From Alkalihalophilus pseudofirmus (lineage in GTDB: Bacteria > Bacillota > Bacilli > Bacillales > Bacillaceae_D), in NCBI RefSeq assembly GCF_029094545.1, contig NZ_CP117835.1:1778001-1842000 (forward strand): a DNA stretch of 64,000 nt. Direction: 5' to 3'. The notes under the pieces are model-generated. The model was given only the letters and a program-made list of their open reading frames with translations. It was not told where the DNA came from and ran no database searches. Position 1 is the first letter of the stretch; each line of letters opens with the position of its first letter. Positions 10,205-17,866 of this stretch are shown here, in pieces. A program made the position numbers and the translations under genes.

Positions 10205-10825
10205 AAATACGTTCCTTTCGATAAAAGAGGTCATAACTGCATGTGAATTTGGTAACATATACCATAATTTTAAGTGTAAGATAGTTCCGTGTCAATTTGC
10301 GGCAAATGAGTGTTAAGTATTTAATATAGGTATATATGCAGCATGAAATAAAAATAGAACAAGTAAAGAAAAACAGGAGTATTACAAAGAATAGACAATA
10401 AATTGATTATGTAAACTTGTTGTCGGTTTAATAAAGGGTGTATGGGAACTGGAGTGGTTTAAATTAGTATAGAATGAGGCTTGGAGAACTTAAGGAGAGT
10501 TTCGATAAAGCATAAATCAGTTAATGATAAAAATATGGCGTATCATTAACTGCATAATAATTTTTTAATTGATAGTAACTTGATTAAGCAACAATGATTA
10601 AATTATTTATAGATGAAATGATAAATAAACAACCAGATAGCAATTAAGTTAGATAATCAGTCATTTCATCTAAATTTCTTTTCTGTCTCAAAACTTAAAG
10701 TATACTTTTGATATGATACGTATTTTAGATTGTTTTTATGGTGTCCTATAAGATATATTATGTCTACTTCTAATTAAAAAGAAAAACCTAATTAATATTA
10801 CATATCTCTACTCTTTTTAGAAATT
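10205..10825. other. AT-rich gene-free stretch with two perfect inverted repeats
   Basis: About 620 bases with no convincing coding frame and clearly higher A+T than the flanking genes. It holds a 12-bp perfect inverted repeat (CAGTTAATGATA at 10518-10529 and TATCATTAACTG at 10541-10552, followed by a T6 run at 10561) and an 11-bp perfect inverted repeat with a 39-base gap (AGATGAAATGA at 10611-10621, TCATTTCATCT at 10661-10671). The first resembles an intrinsic terminator on the plus strand, yet no plus-strand gene precedes it. The patch ends at the LAGLIDADG gene and may have arrived with it. Confidence 0.5.
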
Positions 10826-11587
10826 CTAGTTTTCAATGCCGAATGCTTTATATTTTCTATCTAAATACAGTGATTTATTTGTATATATCCATTCACCGAA
10901 CCTCTTCACATCATCTTTCCCCGAAACGTAAACCCTATAATAGCTGCTGGTTTGAACCACTTTAGAATTAAAGTTAAAGCCATTTAGGATTTGACAAAGT
11001 TTAACCATAAATGCTTTAGAGCCACCTACAAAACATATATAATATTTAGTTCTGTATAAGTGTCCATCTCCATCGAATAATCCTCGTATAAAATGGCTGA
11101 TATATTGGTCTGGAATGTGCGGAAATTCTATAGTTTTAGATTTGTTAGGTTGAATTCCATGTAGGTCAACCAAGTCTGTTTTCATAATTTTACTGTGTAG
11201 ATATAATGTATAGACATTTATTTTTTCGTTAAAATAGATTTTATGAGTTGACCCAAGTTCATTGCGTATGTCTTCAAGTATAGCTTTATCATTTTGAGAA
11301 AAAGAAATAGTCTGCAGTTCGCCCGATACACAGCCGTCTGCCACAAAAAATCCTAGCAAATATGCCATCTTATTTGACCAATGCTTAAAATAGTCTTCAT
11401 TTAGAGTGTGCTTTCGTTTCCAGCTGCCCCGTGGTCGCATTTCAACGTTTAATTTATTTAATATTCTTGTTACTGATCGACTCATCACTCCTGCTGCTGC
11501 GCTGATTTCCGCAGAGCTTTGTCCGCTTAAATAACGTTCAGCAATCTCCTCATAAGTTAGTTTACAGTACCTGCTGCTTCGCTCCAT
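10826..11587 (-). CDS. LAGLIDADG homing endonuclease-like protein with N-terminal helix-turn-helix
   Basis: 253 residues. Residues about 8-50 form a helix-turn-helix region (LTYEEIAERYLSGQSSAEIS, then AAGVMSRSVTRILNKL). Two LAGLIDADG helices follow: YLLGFFVADG (about 76-85) and FIRGLFDGDG (about 166-175), each ending in the acidic residue that binds catalytic metal. One polypeptide with two motifs works as a pseudo-dimer in this family. It is free-standing: no intron-like or intein-like host gene surrounds it. I prefer ATG 11587, with AGGG five bases upstream, over an ATG six codons earlier. Its AT-rich surroundings suggest horizontal acquisition. Activity and target site are unknown. Confidence 0.75.
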   Translation of the reverse strand: MERSSRYCKLTYEEIAERYLSGQSSAEISAAAGVMSRSVTRILNKLNVEMRPRGSWKRKHTLNEDYFKHWSNKMAYLLGFFVADGCVSGELQTISFSQNDKAILEDIRNELGSTHKIYFNEKINVYTLYLHSKIMKTDLVDLHGIQPNKSKTIEFPHIPDQYISHFIRGLFDGDGHLYRTKYYICFVGGSKAFMVKLCQILNGFNFNSKVVQTSSYYRVYVSGKDDVKRFGEWIYTNKSLYLDRKYKAFGIEN

Positions 11588-11660
11588 AACAACCCTATAG
11601 TACATATGTTCGGTATTGAGTAATTAAGTTTAAGTGAAATTATGTAACCAACACATAAAT

Positions 11661-11691
11661 AAACAGCTTGTTGAAATCATCAACAAGCTGT
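11661..11691 (-). terminator. Terminator of the epoxide hydrolase-like gene
   Basis: Stem ACAGCTTGTTGA / TCAACAAGCTGT (minus-strand reading ends in TTTATTTAT), directly after the stop codon at 11701. Confidence 0.82.
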
Positions 11692-11700
11692 CCGGGTACT

Positions 11701-12552
11701 CTATTTTGCTAAAAACTTTTCTATCATGGAGTTAACGAGCTCTGACTTCTCTAAATGCACCCAATGCGTCCCATCAATCATAATAAGCTCTGCATCATTA
11801 CATAAAGCTGCACTATCCTTCGCTAACTGTGACGATAAAAAGGCATCTTTCTGTCCCCATAATACTTGCACTGGAACTTGAATGATTGATGGTTTTACGA
11901 GAGGAGTTCTTGTCATCGCTCGGTACCAATTAAGCATCGTTGTAAGGGCATTTGGCTGCTGCCATGCTTGCACATACTTTGATAATTCCTGGTCAGTGAA
12001 TGTGTCAGGAAGGCTTGTTTGCGTTAATACCTTTTTCACCGAATCATAATCGTTTTTACTTAGAAGAGTTTCCGGCAGCTTAGGGATTCGAAAAAACATC
12101 ATATACATGCTGCGCAAAAGTTGCATTGGATTCTTTAAAATGGTTGATTTAAACACTGCAGGATGCGGACTGTTAATGACCGTTAGTTTTTCAACATATT
12201 CAGGTTTGGTGGAGGCTAAATGCCAAGCGACAATCCCTCCCCAGTCATGCCCGATAATATTTGCTTTTTTATAGCCGAGGTAATCAATAATTCCGGTAAT
12301 GTCATCTCTTAAATGATCAATCGTATATTCTTTAATCTCAAGGGGTCTTTCACTTAAGTTATAGCCGCGCTGATCGGGTATTACTACACGATAACCAGAT
12401 TGAACAAGCGGCTCAACTTGATTTCGCCACCCATACCAAAATTCAGGGAACCCATGTAATAAAATGACTAGCGGTCCATCCTCCGGTCCTGCTACAGCGG
12501 TGTGAAGCTTTATATCATTAGTTTCTATGATGACGAAATCCACTTTCTCCAC
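11701..12552 (-). CDS. Alpha/beta hydrolase, epoxide hydrolase/haloalkane dehalogenase-like
   Basis: 283 residues, GTG start at 12552 behind GAGGAGG. Motifs in order are HGFPEFWYGWRNQ (oxyanion hole), DQRGYNLS, GHDWGG with an aspartate nucleophile (about residue 102), VLWGQKDAF with the acid, and GTHWVHLEKSE with the histidine (about 266). An Asp nucleophile in HDWGG and the HGFPEFW block favour epoxide hydrolase or dehalogenase chemistry over Ser-dependent esterase. The substrate is not predictable. It is a single-gene unit with its own terminator. Confidence 0.83.
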   Translation of the reverse strand: MEKVDFVIIETNDIKLHTAVAGPEDGPLVILLHGFPEFWYGWRNQVEPLVQSGYRVVIPDQRGYNLSERPLEIKEYTIDHLRDDITGIIDYLGYKKANIIGHDWGGIVAWHLASTKPEYVEKLTVINSPHPAVFKSTILKNPMQLLRSMYMMFFRIPKLPETLLSKNDYDSVKKVLTQTSLPDTFTDQELSKYVQAWQQPNALTTMLNWYRAMTRTPLVKPSIIQVPVQVLWGQKDAFLSSQLAKDSAALCNDAELIMIDGTHWVHLEKSELVNSMIEKFLAK

Positions 12553-12626
12553 CTCAATCTCCTCCTCTACCTTGCACTATTCTTCTATTCTCTATTAATT
12601 TGCAGCTCAAACCTGTGGTGTATGTT

Positions 12627-12670
12627 AAAAACACAAAAGACACAGCGTATGCCGTGTACTTTTGTGTTTT
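12627..12670 (-). terminator. Terminator after the spore coat gene pair
   Basis: Long stem AAAACACAAAAG / CTTTTGTGTTTT enclosing an inner ACAC/GTGT step, right after the CotF-type gene. Read on the minus strand it ends in a T run. Confidence 0.8.
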
Positions 12671-12675
12671 AATGT

Positions 12676-12975
12676 TTAAGCTTTAAATTGGTCATCAGGA
12701 TGAAGATTATTTTGCATGAGCGCTTGAGCTTGATTAATCGCTTCAGGTGTTGCATGGAGCGTTTCATACCAGCCTTTATCATTCAGCACTTCATATAAAT
12801 GAGCATGCTGATCATTTGCTGCTTGTAAGCACTCTTCATACACTTGACGGAGATCTGTGTGGCTCGTTTCAAGCATGGTAGAGACTAAGCTTCGGCATCG
12901 GCCTTTCTCAAGCTCAAGACAAAGCTGCAGCATTTCACGATCTGTGAGTCCTCTATGTTCTATGTTGTTAGGCAT
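12676..12975 (-). CDS. CotF-family spore coat protein
   Basis: 99 residues. DREMLQLCLELEKGRCRSLV, LRQVYEECLQAANDQH and the C-terminal YEVLNDKGWYETLHATPE are typical of the ferritin-like four-helix CotF/YraD-YraG family found in the spore coat of Bacillus. ATG start behind AGGGGG. It is 18 bases downstream of another small coat-type gene and forms a unit with it. Expression in the mother cell during sporulation is expected from the family but was not shown by a sigma-K or sigma-E promoter that I could recognise. Confidence 0.8.
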   Translation of the reverse strand: MPNNIEHRGLTDREMLQLCLELEKGRCRSLVSTMLETSHTDLRQVYEECLQAANDQHAHLYEVLNDKGWYETLHATPEAINQAQALMQNNLHPDDQFKA

Positions 12976-12993
12976 ATCATGTACCCCCTGCTG

Positions 12994-13191
12994 TTATTGG
13001 AGTTTAGCTTGATTTAAATAAGTAGAGATTTGAATGATATTTTTTTGATGAGATTCTGCCATATGTTCGATAAGTGATCTTAATTCATCGTCGTCACAAT
13101 GAGCAGCACACCAATTCATTGTTTTTGCTGTGATTTCTTCAGCTCTAATTTCATCTTCAATGAGAGCGAGCTCTTTTGTTGTAAACATCAT
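12994..13191 (-). CDS. Small coat-associated protein, partner of the CotF-family protein
   Basis: 65 residues, all helical in character (MMFTTKELALIEDEIRAEE, then Cys-Ala-Ala-His-Cys, then LIEHMAESHQKNI). Such short proteins, resembling B. subtilis YraE-type proteins, regularly accompany CotF-like genes. The start is at ATG ATG behind GGAGGA. Two close cysteines (WCAAHC) could form a disulfide or bind metal; this is only an observation. Confidence 0.65.
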   Translation of the reverse strand: MMFTTKELALIEDEIRAEEITAKTMNWCAAHCDDDELRSLIEHMAESHQKNIIQISTYLNQAKLQ

Positions 13192-13285
13192 GATTCCTCC
13201 CTATATCCGCGTTACCTTATCGTTCGTTAAAGTGCTTACCCTTATACGATGTAACTTATCTTTAGATCTATATAGTGACTGTTAC

Positions 13286-13438
13286 TTAATTCCAAAGCCT
13301 TGATGTATCTAATGGTACAAAGACTTCTTTTGTAGCTATTGCTTTGTGAATTAGGGGCTTTTTGAATTGTTCCTCTAACTCTCTTTTAAATCTTTCTCTT
13401 CTCGTTTCTTTTGTGATCATGTAGTCTTTCTCATTCAT
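13286..13438 (-). CDS. Small basic protein of unknown function (50 residues)
   Basis: An overlooked short frame: MNEKDYMITKETRRERF, a charged middle rich in Lys, Arg and Glu, ending VPLDTSRLWN and a TAA stop. A good ribosome-binding site (GAGGAAA) lies seven bases before the ATG at 13438. It begins 40 bases after the MBL-fold hydrolase gene on the same strand and may be its last operon member. No family was recognised. Coding status rests on the ribosome-binding site, spacing and uninterrupted frame. Confidence 0.55.
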   Translation of the reverse strand: MNEKDYMITKETRRERFKRELEEQFKKPLIHKAIATKEVFVPLDTSRLWN

Positions 13439-13478
13439 ATAATGTTTCCTCACTTTCAAATGAATGTCGGAGTTAATT

Positions 13479-14342
13479 TTAATGAAGTAAATCGTCCTTT
13501 TTTACGTATTTACCGTAGTCAGGAACATATACCTCTTTAAAATCGTGAACGAGTTTATCCAGATTTTCTTTTAATTCTATACCAGACATAGGTGCACCGT
13601 GCCCGGTAATCGCTGCTTCTGGTTGCAGCTGATGCAGCTTTTGAACAGATCGGAAAGCCTCGCTCCAATCAGTAGTAAAATAACGCGGCGGCCCGTTTAT
13701 TTCTTTTTGCTGAGTAATCGTCTTATATAGTGAATCTTGTTTCACTGTGACAAATGCATCCCCTACAATTAACGTGCGATCGTTTTCTCTAAAGAGAGAT
13801 ACATGACCAGGCGAATGACCTGGTGTATGGACCCATTTGAAATCCTCTAAAAACGGTACCGTTCCATCTGAAGGGTAAGGCTTTAAATGACTTTTAATGT
13901 TAATAGGGTCATTTGGAAACAGTGGTGAGAGCTTGGCAAGCATCCCTCCTTCTACTGTGGGATCTGCTTCTGGATACTCCTTTTCACCATTTAAAAAAGG
14001 GTGTTCTAGAGGATGCGCATAAACAGGGACATCCCAATGATTTAGAAGCTCAATAATGGAACCTACATGGTCAAAGTGACCGTGAGTTAAAAGGATAGCA
14101 TTAGGTCGGCAGTCAGCACCGTATACTCGTTCACATGCTTTAATAATATGAGGTGCTGAATTTGGCATACCGGCATCTATTAAAACAAATTCTTTTTCAT
14201 CCGGGTGACCAACAAAGACCAAATTAACAATCTTATTCGTATAACTAAACACATCAGGTACTACTTGAATACATACATCATCTGCAATCGATGTTGCAGG
14301 AAGCGGTTTATAGTCGTCGCCATATGACATTTGTTTATCCAT
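13479..14342 (-). CDS. MBL-fold metallo-hydrolase
   Basis: 287 residues. The metal-binding signature is LTHGHFDHVGS (His87, His89, Asp91, His92), followed by HTPGHSPGHVSLF with the third His, GDAFV with the bridging Asp, and TGHGAPM with the last His. The spacing is that of glyoxalase II/AHL-lactonase-like enzymes of the beta-lactamase fold. ATG start behind GAGGT. The substrate is not predictable; a thioester, lactone or phosphodiester are all possible. Confidence 0.85.
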   Translation of the reverse strand: MDKQMSYGDDYKPLPATSIADDVCIQVVPDVFSYTNKIVNLVFVGHPDEKEFVLIDAGMPNSAPHIIKACERVYGADCRPNAILLTHGHFDHVGSIIELLNHWDVPVYAHPLEHPFLNGEKEYPEADPTVEGGMLAKLSPLFPNDPINIKSHLKPYPSDGTVPFLEDFKWVHTPGHSPGHVSLFRENDRTLIVGDAFVTVKQDSLYKTITQQKEINGPPRYFTTDWSEAFRSVQKLHQLQPEAAITGHGAPMSGIELKENLDKLVHDFKEVYVPDYGKYVKKDDLLH

Positions 14343-14436
14343 ATTTTTAACCTCATTTAGAAAAATATTTAAAAACTCCTCTTAGTGTGTCTCCTGCATA
14401 TAAAAATATCCTAATTATTTACAAGTGAAAAATCAT

Positions 14437-14475
14437 AGAAAAAGCATCCTTCCTCATATTAAGAAAGAACGCTTC
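14437..14475 (-). terminator. Terminator of the STAS-like gene
   Basis: On the minus strand AAGCGTTCTTTC pairs imperfectly with GGAAGGATGCTT, followed by TTTTTCT, right after the stop at 14488. Confidence 0.65.
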
Positions 14476-14487
14476 AAGTGTTTCTAT

Positions 14488-14844
14488 TCAGTCTCTTATC
14501 CACGACCTTGCCATTTTTTCTTCATCTTTAGCAAAGTGGCGCATATCCATTTGAGTCATCTTGTCAGCTAGTTTTGATATATATTCAGCTAGGTTTGCAT
14601 CACTGACAAGTGCATATTTCTCAATATCTGATAAATGCTCTTTCGCAAAGGCAAGACGATCATCTATGGCTGATAATTCGACTCCGGCCATCTCGTTTAA
14701 ACGCACAAGAATCTTAATTTTACCATATTGGTTGATCACTGTTTTTAATTCATCAAGTACTTCCTTATTCTCTTCCTCCGTTAAGGTATCATCCACTTCA
14801 TACTCAATAATGTTCTCTGTGCTTGTAGACAGTTTACGAATCAT
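14488..14844 (-). CDS. SpoIIAA-like (STAS superfamily) protein
   Basis: 118 residues. The alternating strand/helix pattern with KIKILVRLNEMAGVELSAI in the middle and MAR-SWIRD at the end resembles the SpoIIAA-like family (DUF3478), a STAS-fold group distinct from anti-sigma antagonists; their ligand is unknown. I chose ATG 14844 because GGAGGG lies seven bases upstream; the earlier ATG would overlap the ribosome-binding site. It is a monocistronic gene with its own terminator. Confidence 0.7.
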   Translation of the reverse strand: MIRKLSTSTENIIEYEVDDTLTEEENKEVLDELKTVINQYGKIKILVRLNEMAGVELSAIDDRLAFAKEHLSDIEKYALVSDANLAEYISKLADKMTQMDMRHFAKDEEKMARSWIRD

Positions 14845-14990
14845 ATACATTCCCTCCAAACTTGTTTTTGTTGTTATTCCCTTTGCTCATAGTGGATAAA
14901 CTTGGTGGAAATAGCAGGTTATATTTCATGTTTAACTCTTAGTTCATGCGGGAATTGTATACATATCGATAAAATTGAGGAGTGTTAATA

Positions 14991-15182
14991 ATGGATAGAA
15001 ACGCGCAAAAACAACATATACCAGAAGTAATGGAAAAAGGGATGCAGCATGCTCATGGGATTACTCATGAAGAGTATGTAAATGATTTAGACAAGAAGAT
15101 CGAAGTTGAAAAAGCACGTGAGGAAGATTATCGCAAGAATAAGGAACTTCAGAAACAATTAAATAACAATATTCCAAAATAG
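14991..15182 (+). CDS. Small hydrophilic protein of unknown function (63 residues)
   Basis: Highly charged, predicted mostly helical: HGITHEEYVNDLDKKIEVEK, then KAREEDYRKNKELQKQLNNN. No cysteine and no hydrophobic segment. ATG at 14991 behind AGGAG with eight-base spacing, and a strong terminator immediately after. The size and composition recall small acid-soluble or stress-induced proteins, but no family was identified. Confidence 0.6.
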   Translation: MDRNAQKQHIPEVMEKGMQHAHGITHEEYVNDLDKKIEVEKAREEDYRKNKELQKQLNNNIPK

Positions 15183-15184
15183 AT

Positions 15185-15219
15185 AAAAAAAGACAATCTT
15201 TAGCGGGATTGTCTTTTTT
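15185..15219 (+). terminator. Shared terminator overlapping the end of the convergent hydrolase gene
   Basis: Stem AAAAAAGACAATC / GATTGTCTTTTTT. The TAA stop of the minus-strand hydrolase gene lies inside the loop (15200-15202), so the last codons of that gene form one arm of the stem. Confidence 0.88.
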
Positions 15220-15937
15220 GACTATTATCTACCTCTTGTAAAAAAAGATTTAAGGTTTCAGTATATAAAGATGGCTGCTCCCTATGAACGAGGTGGTTAG
15301 CAAAAGGGATGATAGCAAGTTGTATGCTTGAATTCAGCTTTCTGAACGTTATGGCTGCTTCTATTTCATCAGATAACCCGTCACCAGCAATGCATAATGT
15401 CGGACAGGCGAGGCTTGCTACATTGCTCGTTTCGTGAAACGGATACCAATTCGGTTCTGTCCATGATTTAAATAAAGCACGCCAATCATTATTTACATGT
15501 ATAGTATTTAAATAAGACACTGTTTCTAGATCGTTTGAAAGCGATGTAAGATTTTCTTCTTCTTCTTTCAGCTGATCTTCCCAATTTTGCTTTTTCTCAG
15601 GAAAGATCCCTGTGAATGTTAAGCTTCTAACTCTCTCAGGAAATTGGTTTGCAAAAATAAGCGCGGTCAACCCGCCTAGAGACACACCAGCTACATGGCA
15701 CGATTTTATTTCTAGATAATCTAACGTTTCTATTATGTCTTCAGCACAATAATCGAAATAGTCACCGGATAACCTACCTGACTTCCCATGTCCTCTAAGG
15801 TCTGGCCTAATAACCTTATAATTACGTTGTGAGAAGTAAGCCGACTGCTCATCGTATTCTGTTTCGCCCGTCATCCCCCCAGAATGCAGCAATAACAGAG
15901 GGACTCCCTCACCACAAATTGTTGTATGTAAGATCAT
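15200..15937 (-). CDS. Alpha/beta hydrolase
   Basis: 245 residues. Motifs are LLHSGGMTGE (oxyanion-hole loop), PDLRGHGKS, GVSLGGLTAL with the serine nucleophile, an acid in CIAGDGLSDE, and FANHLVHREQP with the histidine. The overall look is that of 3-oxoadipate enol-lactonase or MenH-like hydrolases, but no aromatic-degradation genes are nearby, so a general esterase or lactonase is equally likely. Its ATG overlaps the stop of the upstream histidine phosphatase gene (ATGA), so the two are co-translated. Confidence 0.8.
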   Translation of the reverse strand: MILHTTICGEGVPLLLLHSGGMTGETEYDEQSAYFSQRNYKVIRPDLRGHGKSGRLSGDYFDYCAEDIIETLDYLEIKSCHVAGVSLGGLTALIFANQFPERVRSLTFTGIFPEKKQNWEDQLKEEEENLTSLSNDLETVSYLNTIHVNNDWRALFKSWTEPNWYPFHETSNVASLACPTLCIAGDGLSDEIEAAITFRKLNSSIQLAIIPFANHLVHREQPSLYTETLNLFLQEVDNSQKRQSR

Positions 15938-16512
15938 CGTTCTCGCTCCTTTTTAATAGCAGGTTCCCAGATTCGGTCAACTGTTTTCAATTCCTTTTTA
16001 CAAAAGGTCAATTTAAAAATGTCTGGCATGTCAAGCATCTTCCAAAATGAAAAATCGTATGATGTATCAAAATAATTCATCATTAATACCATGATGTTCC
16101 CATGAGTTCCAATAACAATGTGTTTACCTTCATATGTATCCAATATTTCATTTAAGCTTGAGATGCCTCTTTTCTGGGCCTCTAGATTGGACTCTCCTCC
16201 TGGCCAAGAGAATGTTTCATCCCCCCATACTCTTTGAATAGCATGAGAAAAATCTTCAACTGGTGTGGTCGTTAATACTCGTTCACGGAAATTTCCCACT
16301 ATACCAATGCTTTTCCCCGTAAATTCAGCAATCCCATTAACCGTTTGAATAGCCCGTTTATAAGGACTTGATAGGACAATATCAATTTTCTCTCCCTTTA
16401 AAACGTTCGTGACTTTCTTCGCATCCTCCATTCCTTGCTTTGATAAAGGACGACCTAACTCGTCTGTGGAATAGGTGGAATGAGCGTGGCGGACAAAATA
16501 GATGGTAGTCAT
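15934..16512 (-). CDS. Histidine phosphatase family protein
   Basis: 192 residues. The phosphohistidine motif RHAHSTYSTDELG starts at residue 8, a second Arg is in SPYKRAIQT, and the C-terminal catalytic His is in IGTHGNIMVLM. These are the marks of the phosphoglycerate mutase-like (branch 1) superfamily. Small members of this size dephosphorylate sugars, nucleotides or proteins; specificity is open. It is the first gene of a two-gene operon with the alpha/beta hydrolase. Confidence 0.83.
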   Translation of the reverse strand: MTTIYFVRHAHSTYSTDELGRPLSKQGMEDAKKVTNVLKGEKIDIVLSSPYKRAIQTVNGIAEFTGKSIGIVGNFRERVLTTTPVEDFSHAIQRVWGDETFSWPGGESNLEAQKRGISSLNEILDTYEGKHIVIGTHGNIMVLMMNYFDTSYDFSFWKMLDMPDIFKLTFCKKELKTVDRIWEPAIKKERER

Positions 16513-16621
16513 AAAAGCCTCCCTTTTAAATGATCTTTTATGAATTTTACCATCAAAAGGTAATTTTCGGCATGAAAAAACGCTGCTTATAATAAAGAAG
16601 CGGTGGGTACTTCACTATAAC

Positions 16622-16774
16622 TCTTGCTGGCAAAAAAATATAAACATTGCACAGTTATGCGAGGAAACAGAGTTATCAAAGGGGTTTATTAGCAATGTTG
16701 AAACTAAAAATATGTCCCCCCCTTCTATTTAAACAGTAAGTATTATTGCTGATTTTATAGCTGTACCATTTTGA
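16622..16774 (+). pseudogene. Relic of an XRE-family helix-turn-helix regulator
   Basis: The plus-strand frame from 16643 reads NIAQLCEETELSKGFISNVE, then TKNMSPPSI, a TAA stop at 16730-16732, then TVSIIADFIAVPF and a TGA at 16772-16774. Read through the first stop, this is the recognisable core of an XRE/HTH_3 domain: scaffold helix, recognition helix GFISNVE, the MSPS-type turn, and the STVSIIADFIAVP helix. No start codon or ribosome-binding site precedes it, the N-terminal helix is missing, and nothing follows it. I infer a decayed regulator gene in an otherwise empty 330-base gap. Confidence 0.6.
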
Positions 16775-16802
16775 TACAGAACTGCATAATTTGTTGTAAA
16801 GC

Positions 16803-16837
16803 AAAAAGAAGTTAAGAGATCTCTCTTAACTTCTTTA
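16803..16837 (-). terminator. Terminator of the epimerase gene
   Basis: Perfect stem GAAGTTAAGAG / CTCTTAACTTC with a four-base loop and a T5 run on the minus strand. Confidence 0.9.
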
Positions 16838-16843
16838 GCGTTC

Positions 16844-17731
16844 TTAATGAATGATTTCACTAAGTGCTTGATCTAGCGTAGGATAGGTGAATGTAAAACC
16901 AGCCTGCTCTAGTCGCTCAGGAATGACCCATCTGCTCTTTAGGACGAGTTCGGTTTCAGTTCTGATAAGGACAGAGCCAGCTTCTAGCATCCATTTAGGG
17001 GCAGGCAGACCAATCGGCGCATTAAGCTTCGTGCGTAATTGTTTCATAAACTCGTGATTGGTCACAGGCTCAGGTGCAGAACAGTTAAATACCCCGCTTA
17101 AATCTTCTCGCTCTCGTAAAAACTCTACAATCTGAAATAAATCATCAAGGTGAATCCAGCTGAACATTTGATCGCCTGTCCCTTGCACACCGCCGAGGCC
17201 AAATTTTACAAGGTTCAAGTAAGGGATCATGACTCCTCCGCCTTTTCCAAGGACAATCGCAATACGTAAGGCAATTTGACGTGTATGCGGCAGCTGATAG
17301 GCGAAGAAAGTGTCTTCCCAAGTCGTTGCAACATCAACTGAAAAACCGGTGCCGATTTCTCCGTCTGCCTCTGTCATCGCTCGGTCCTCTGCATGGCGGT
17401 AAATAGTTGCTGTACTCGAGTTAATCCACAGTTTAGGAGGGGTTTCACATGAAAGTACGGCTTTGCCTAATGCTTTTGTAGTTTCTGTACGAGACTGCAT
17501 AATAGCCTTTTTATTTGCCTCGTTGTAACGGCAATTGACGGACTTCCCTGCTAAATTAATAAGTAATTCAGCGCCATCTATAGCTTTTAGCATTCGTTCT
17601 TTATCTGTCCAAGAAATATGTTCATTTTGTCTAGAAATAATATGTACGTCATAATCAAGCTCTTTATAAAGTTTTGCAAAATGCTGACCGATAAATCCTG
17701 TACCACCGGCTAAAACAACTTTCTTTTTCAA
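16844..17731 (-). CDS. TIGR01777-type NAD(P)-dependent epimerase (YfhF-like)
   Basis: 295 residues. The nucleotide-binding turn VVLAGGTGFIGQHFAK lies at the N-terminus, followed by LINLAGKSVNCRYNEANK, which is diagnostic of this SDR subfamily, and a C-terminal DUF1731-like block (PAPKWMLEAGSVLIRTETEL, then KSRWVIPERLEQAGF). TTG start at 17731 behind GGGAGAG. The orthologous group includes B. subtilis YfhF and E. coli YfcH; the substrate is unknown. Confidence 0.85.
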   Translation of the reverse strand: MKKKVVLAGGTGFIGQHFAKLYKELDYDVHIISRQNEHISWTDKERMLKAIDGAELLINLAGKSVNCRYNEANKKAIMQSRTETTKALGKAVLSCETPPKLWINSSTATIYRHAEDRAMTEADGEIGTGFSVDVATTWEDTFFAYQLPHTRQIALRIAIVLGKGGGVMIPYLNLVKFGLGGVQGTGDQMFSWIHLDDLFQIVEFLREREDLSGVFNCSAPEPVTNHEFMKQLRTKLNAPIGLPAPKWMLEAGSVLIRTETELVLKSRWVIPERLEQAGFTFTYPTLDQALSEIIH

Positions 17732-17828
17732 ATGAATTCTCTCCCATCAATGGCGATTTCCAAATAAGGTGGATGACCTGATGTGACTCCCATTATAAAC
17801 CAATTGTAACGTTTCCGAAATATAAATG

Positions 17829-17866
17829 AAAAAAGCTTGCTAGAATCATAGAATCCAGCAAGCTAA
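17829..17866 (-). terminator. Terminator overlapping the end of the TauE-type gene
   Basis: Stem CTTGCTGGATTC / GAATC-TAGCAAG on the minus strand followed by T6. Its 5' arm starts within the stop codon of the upstream gene. Confidence 0.82.
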
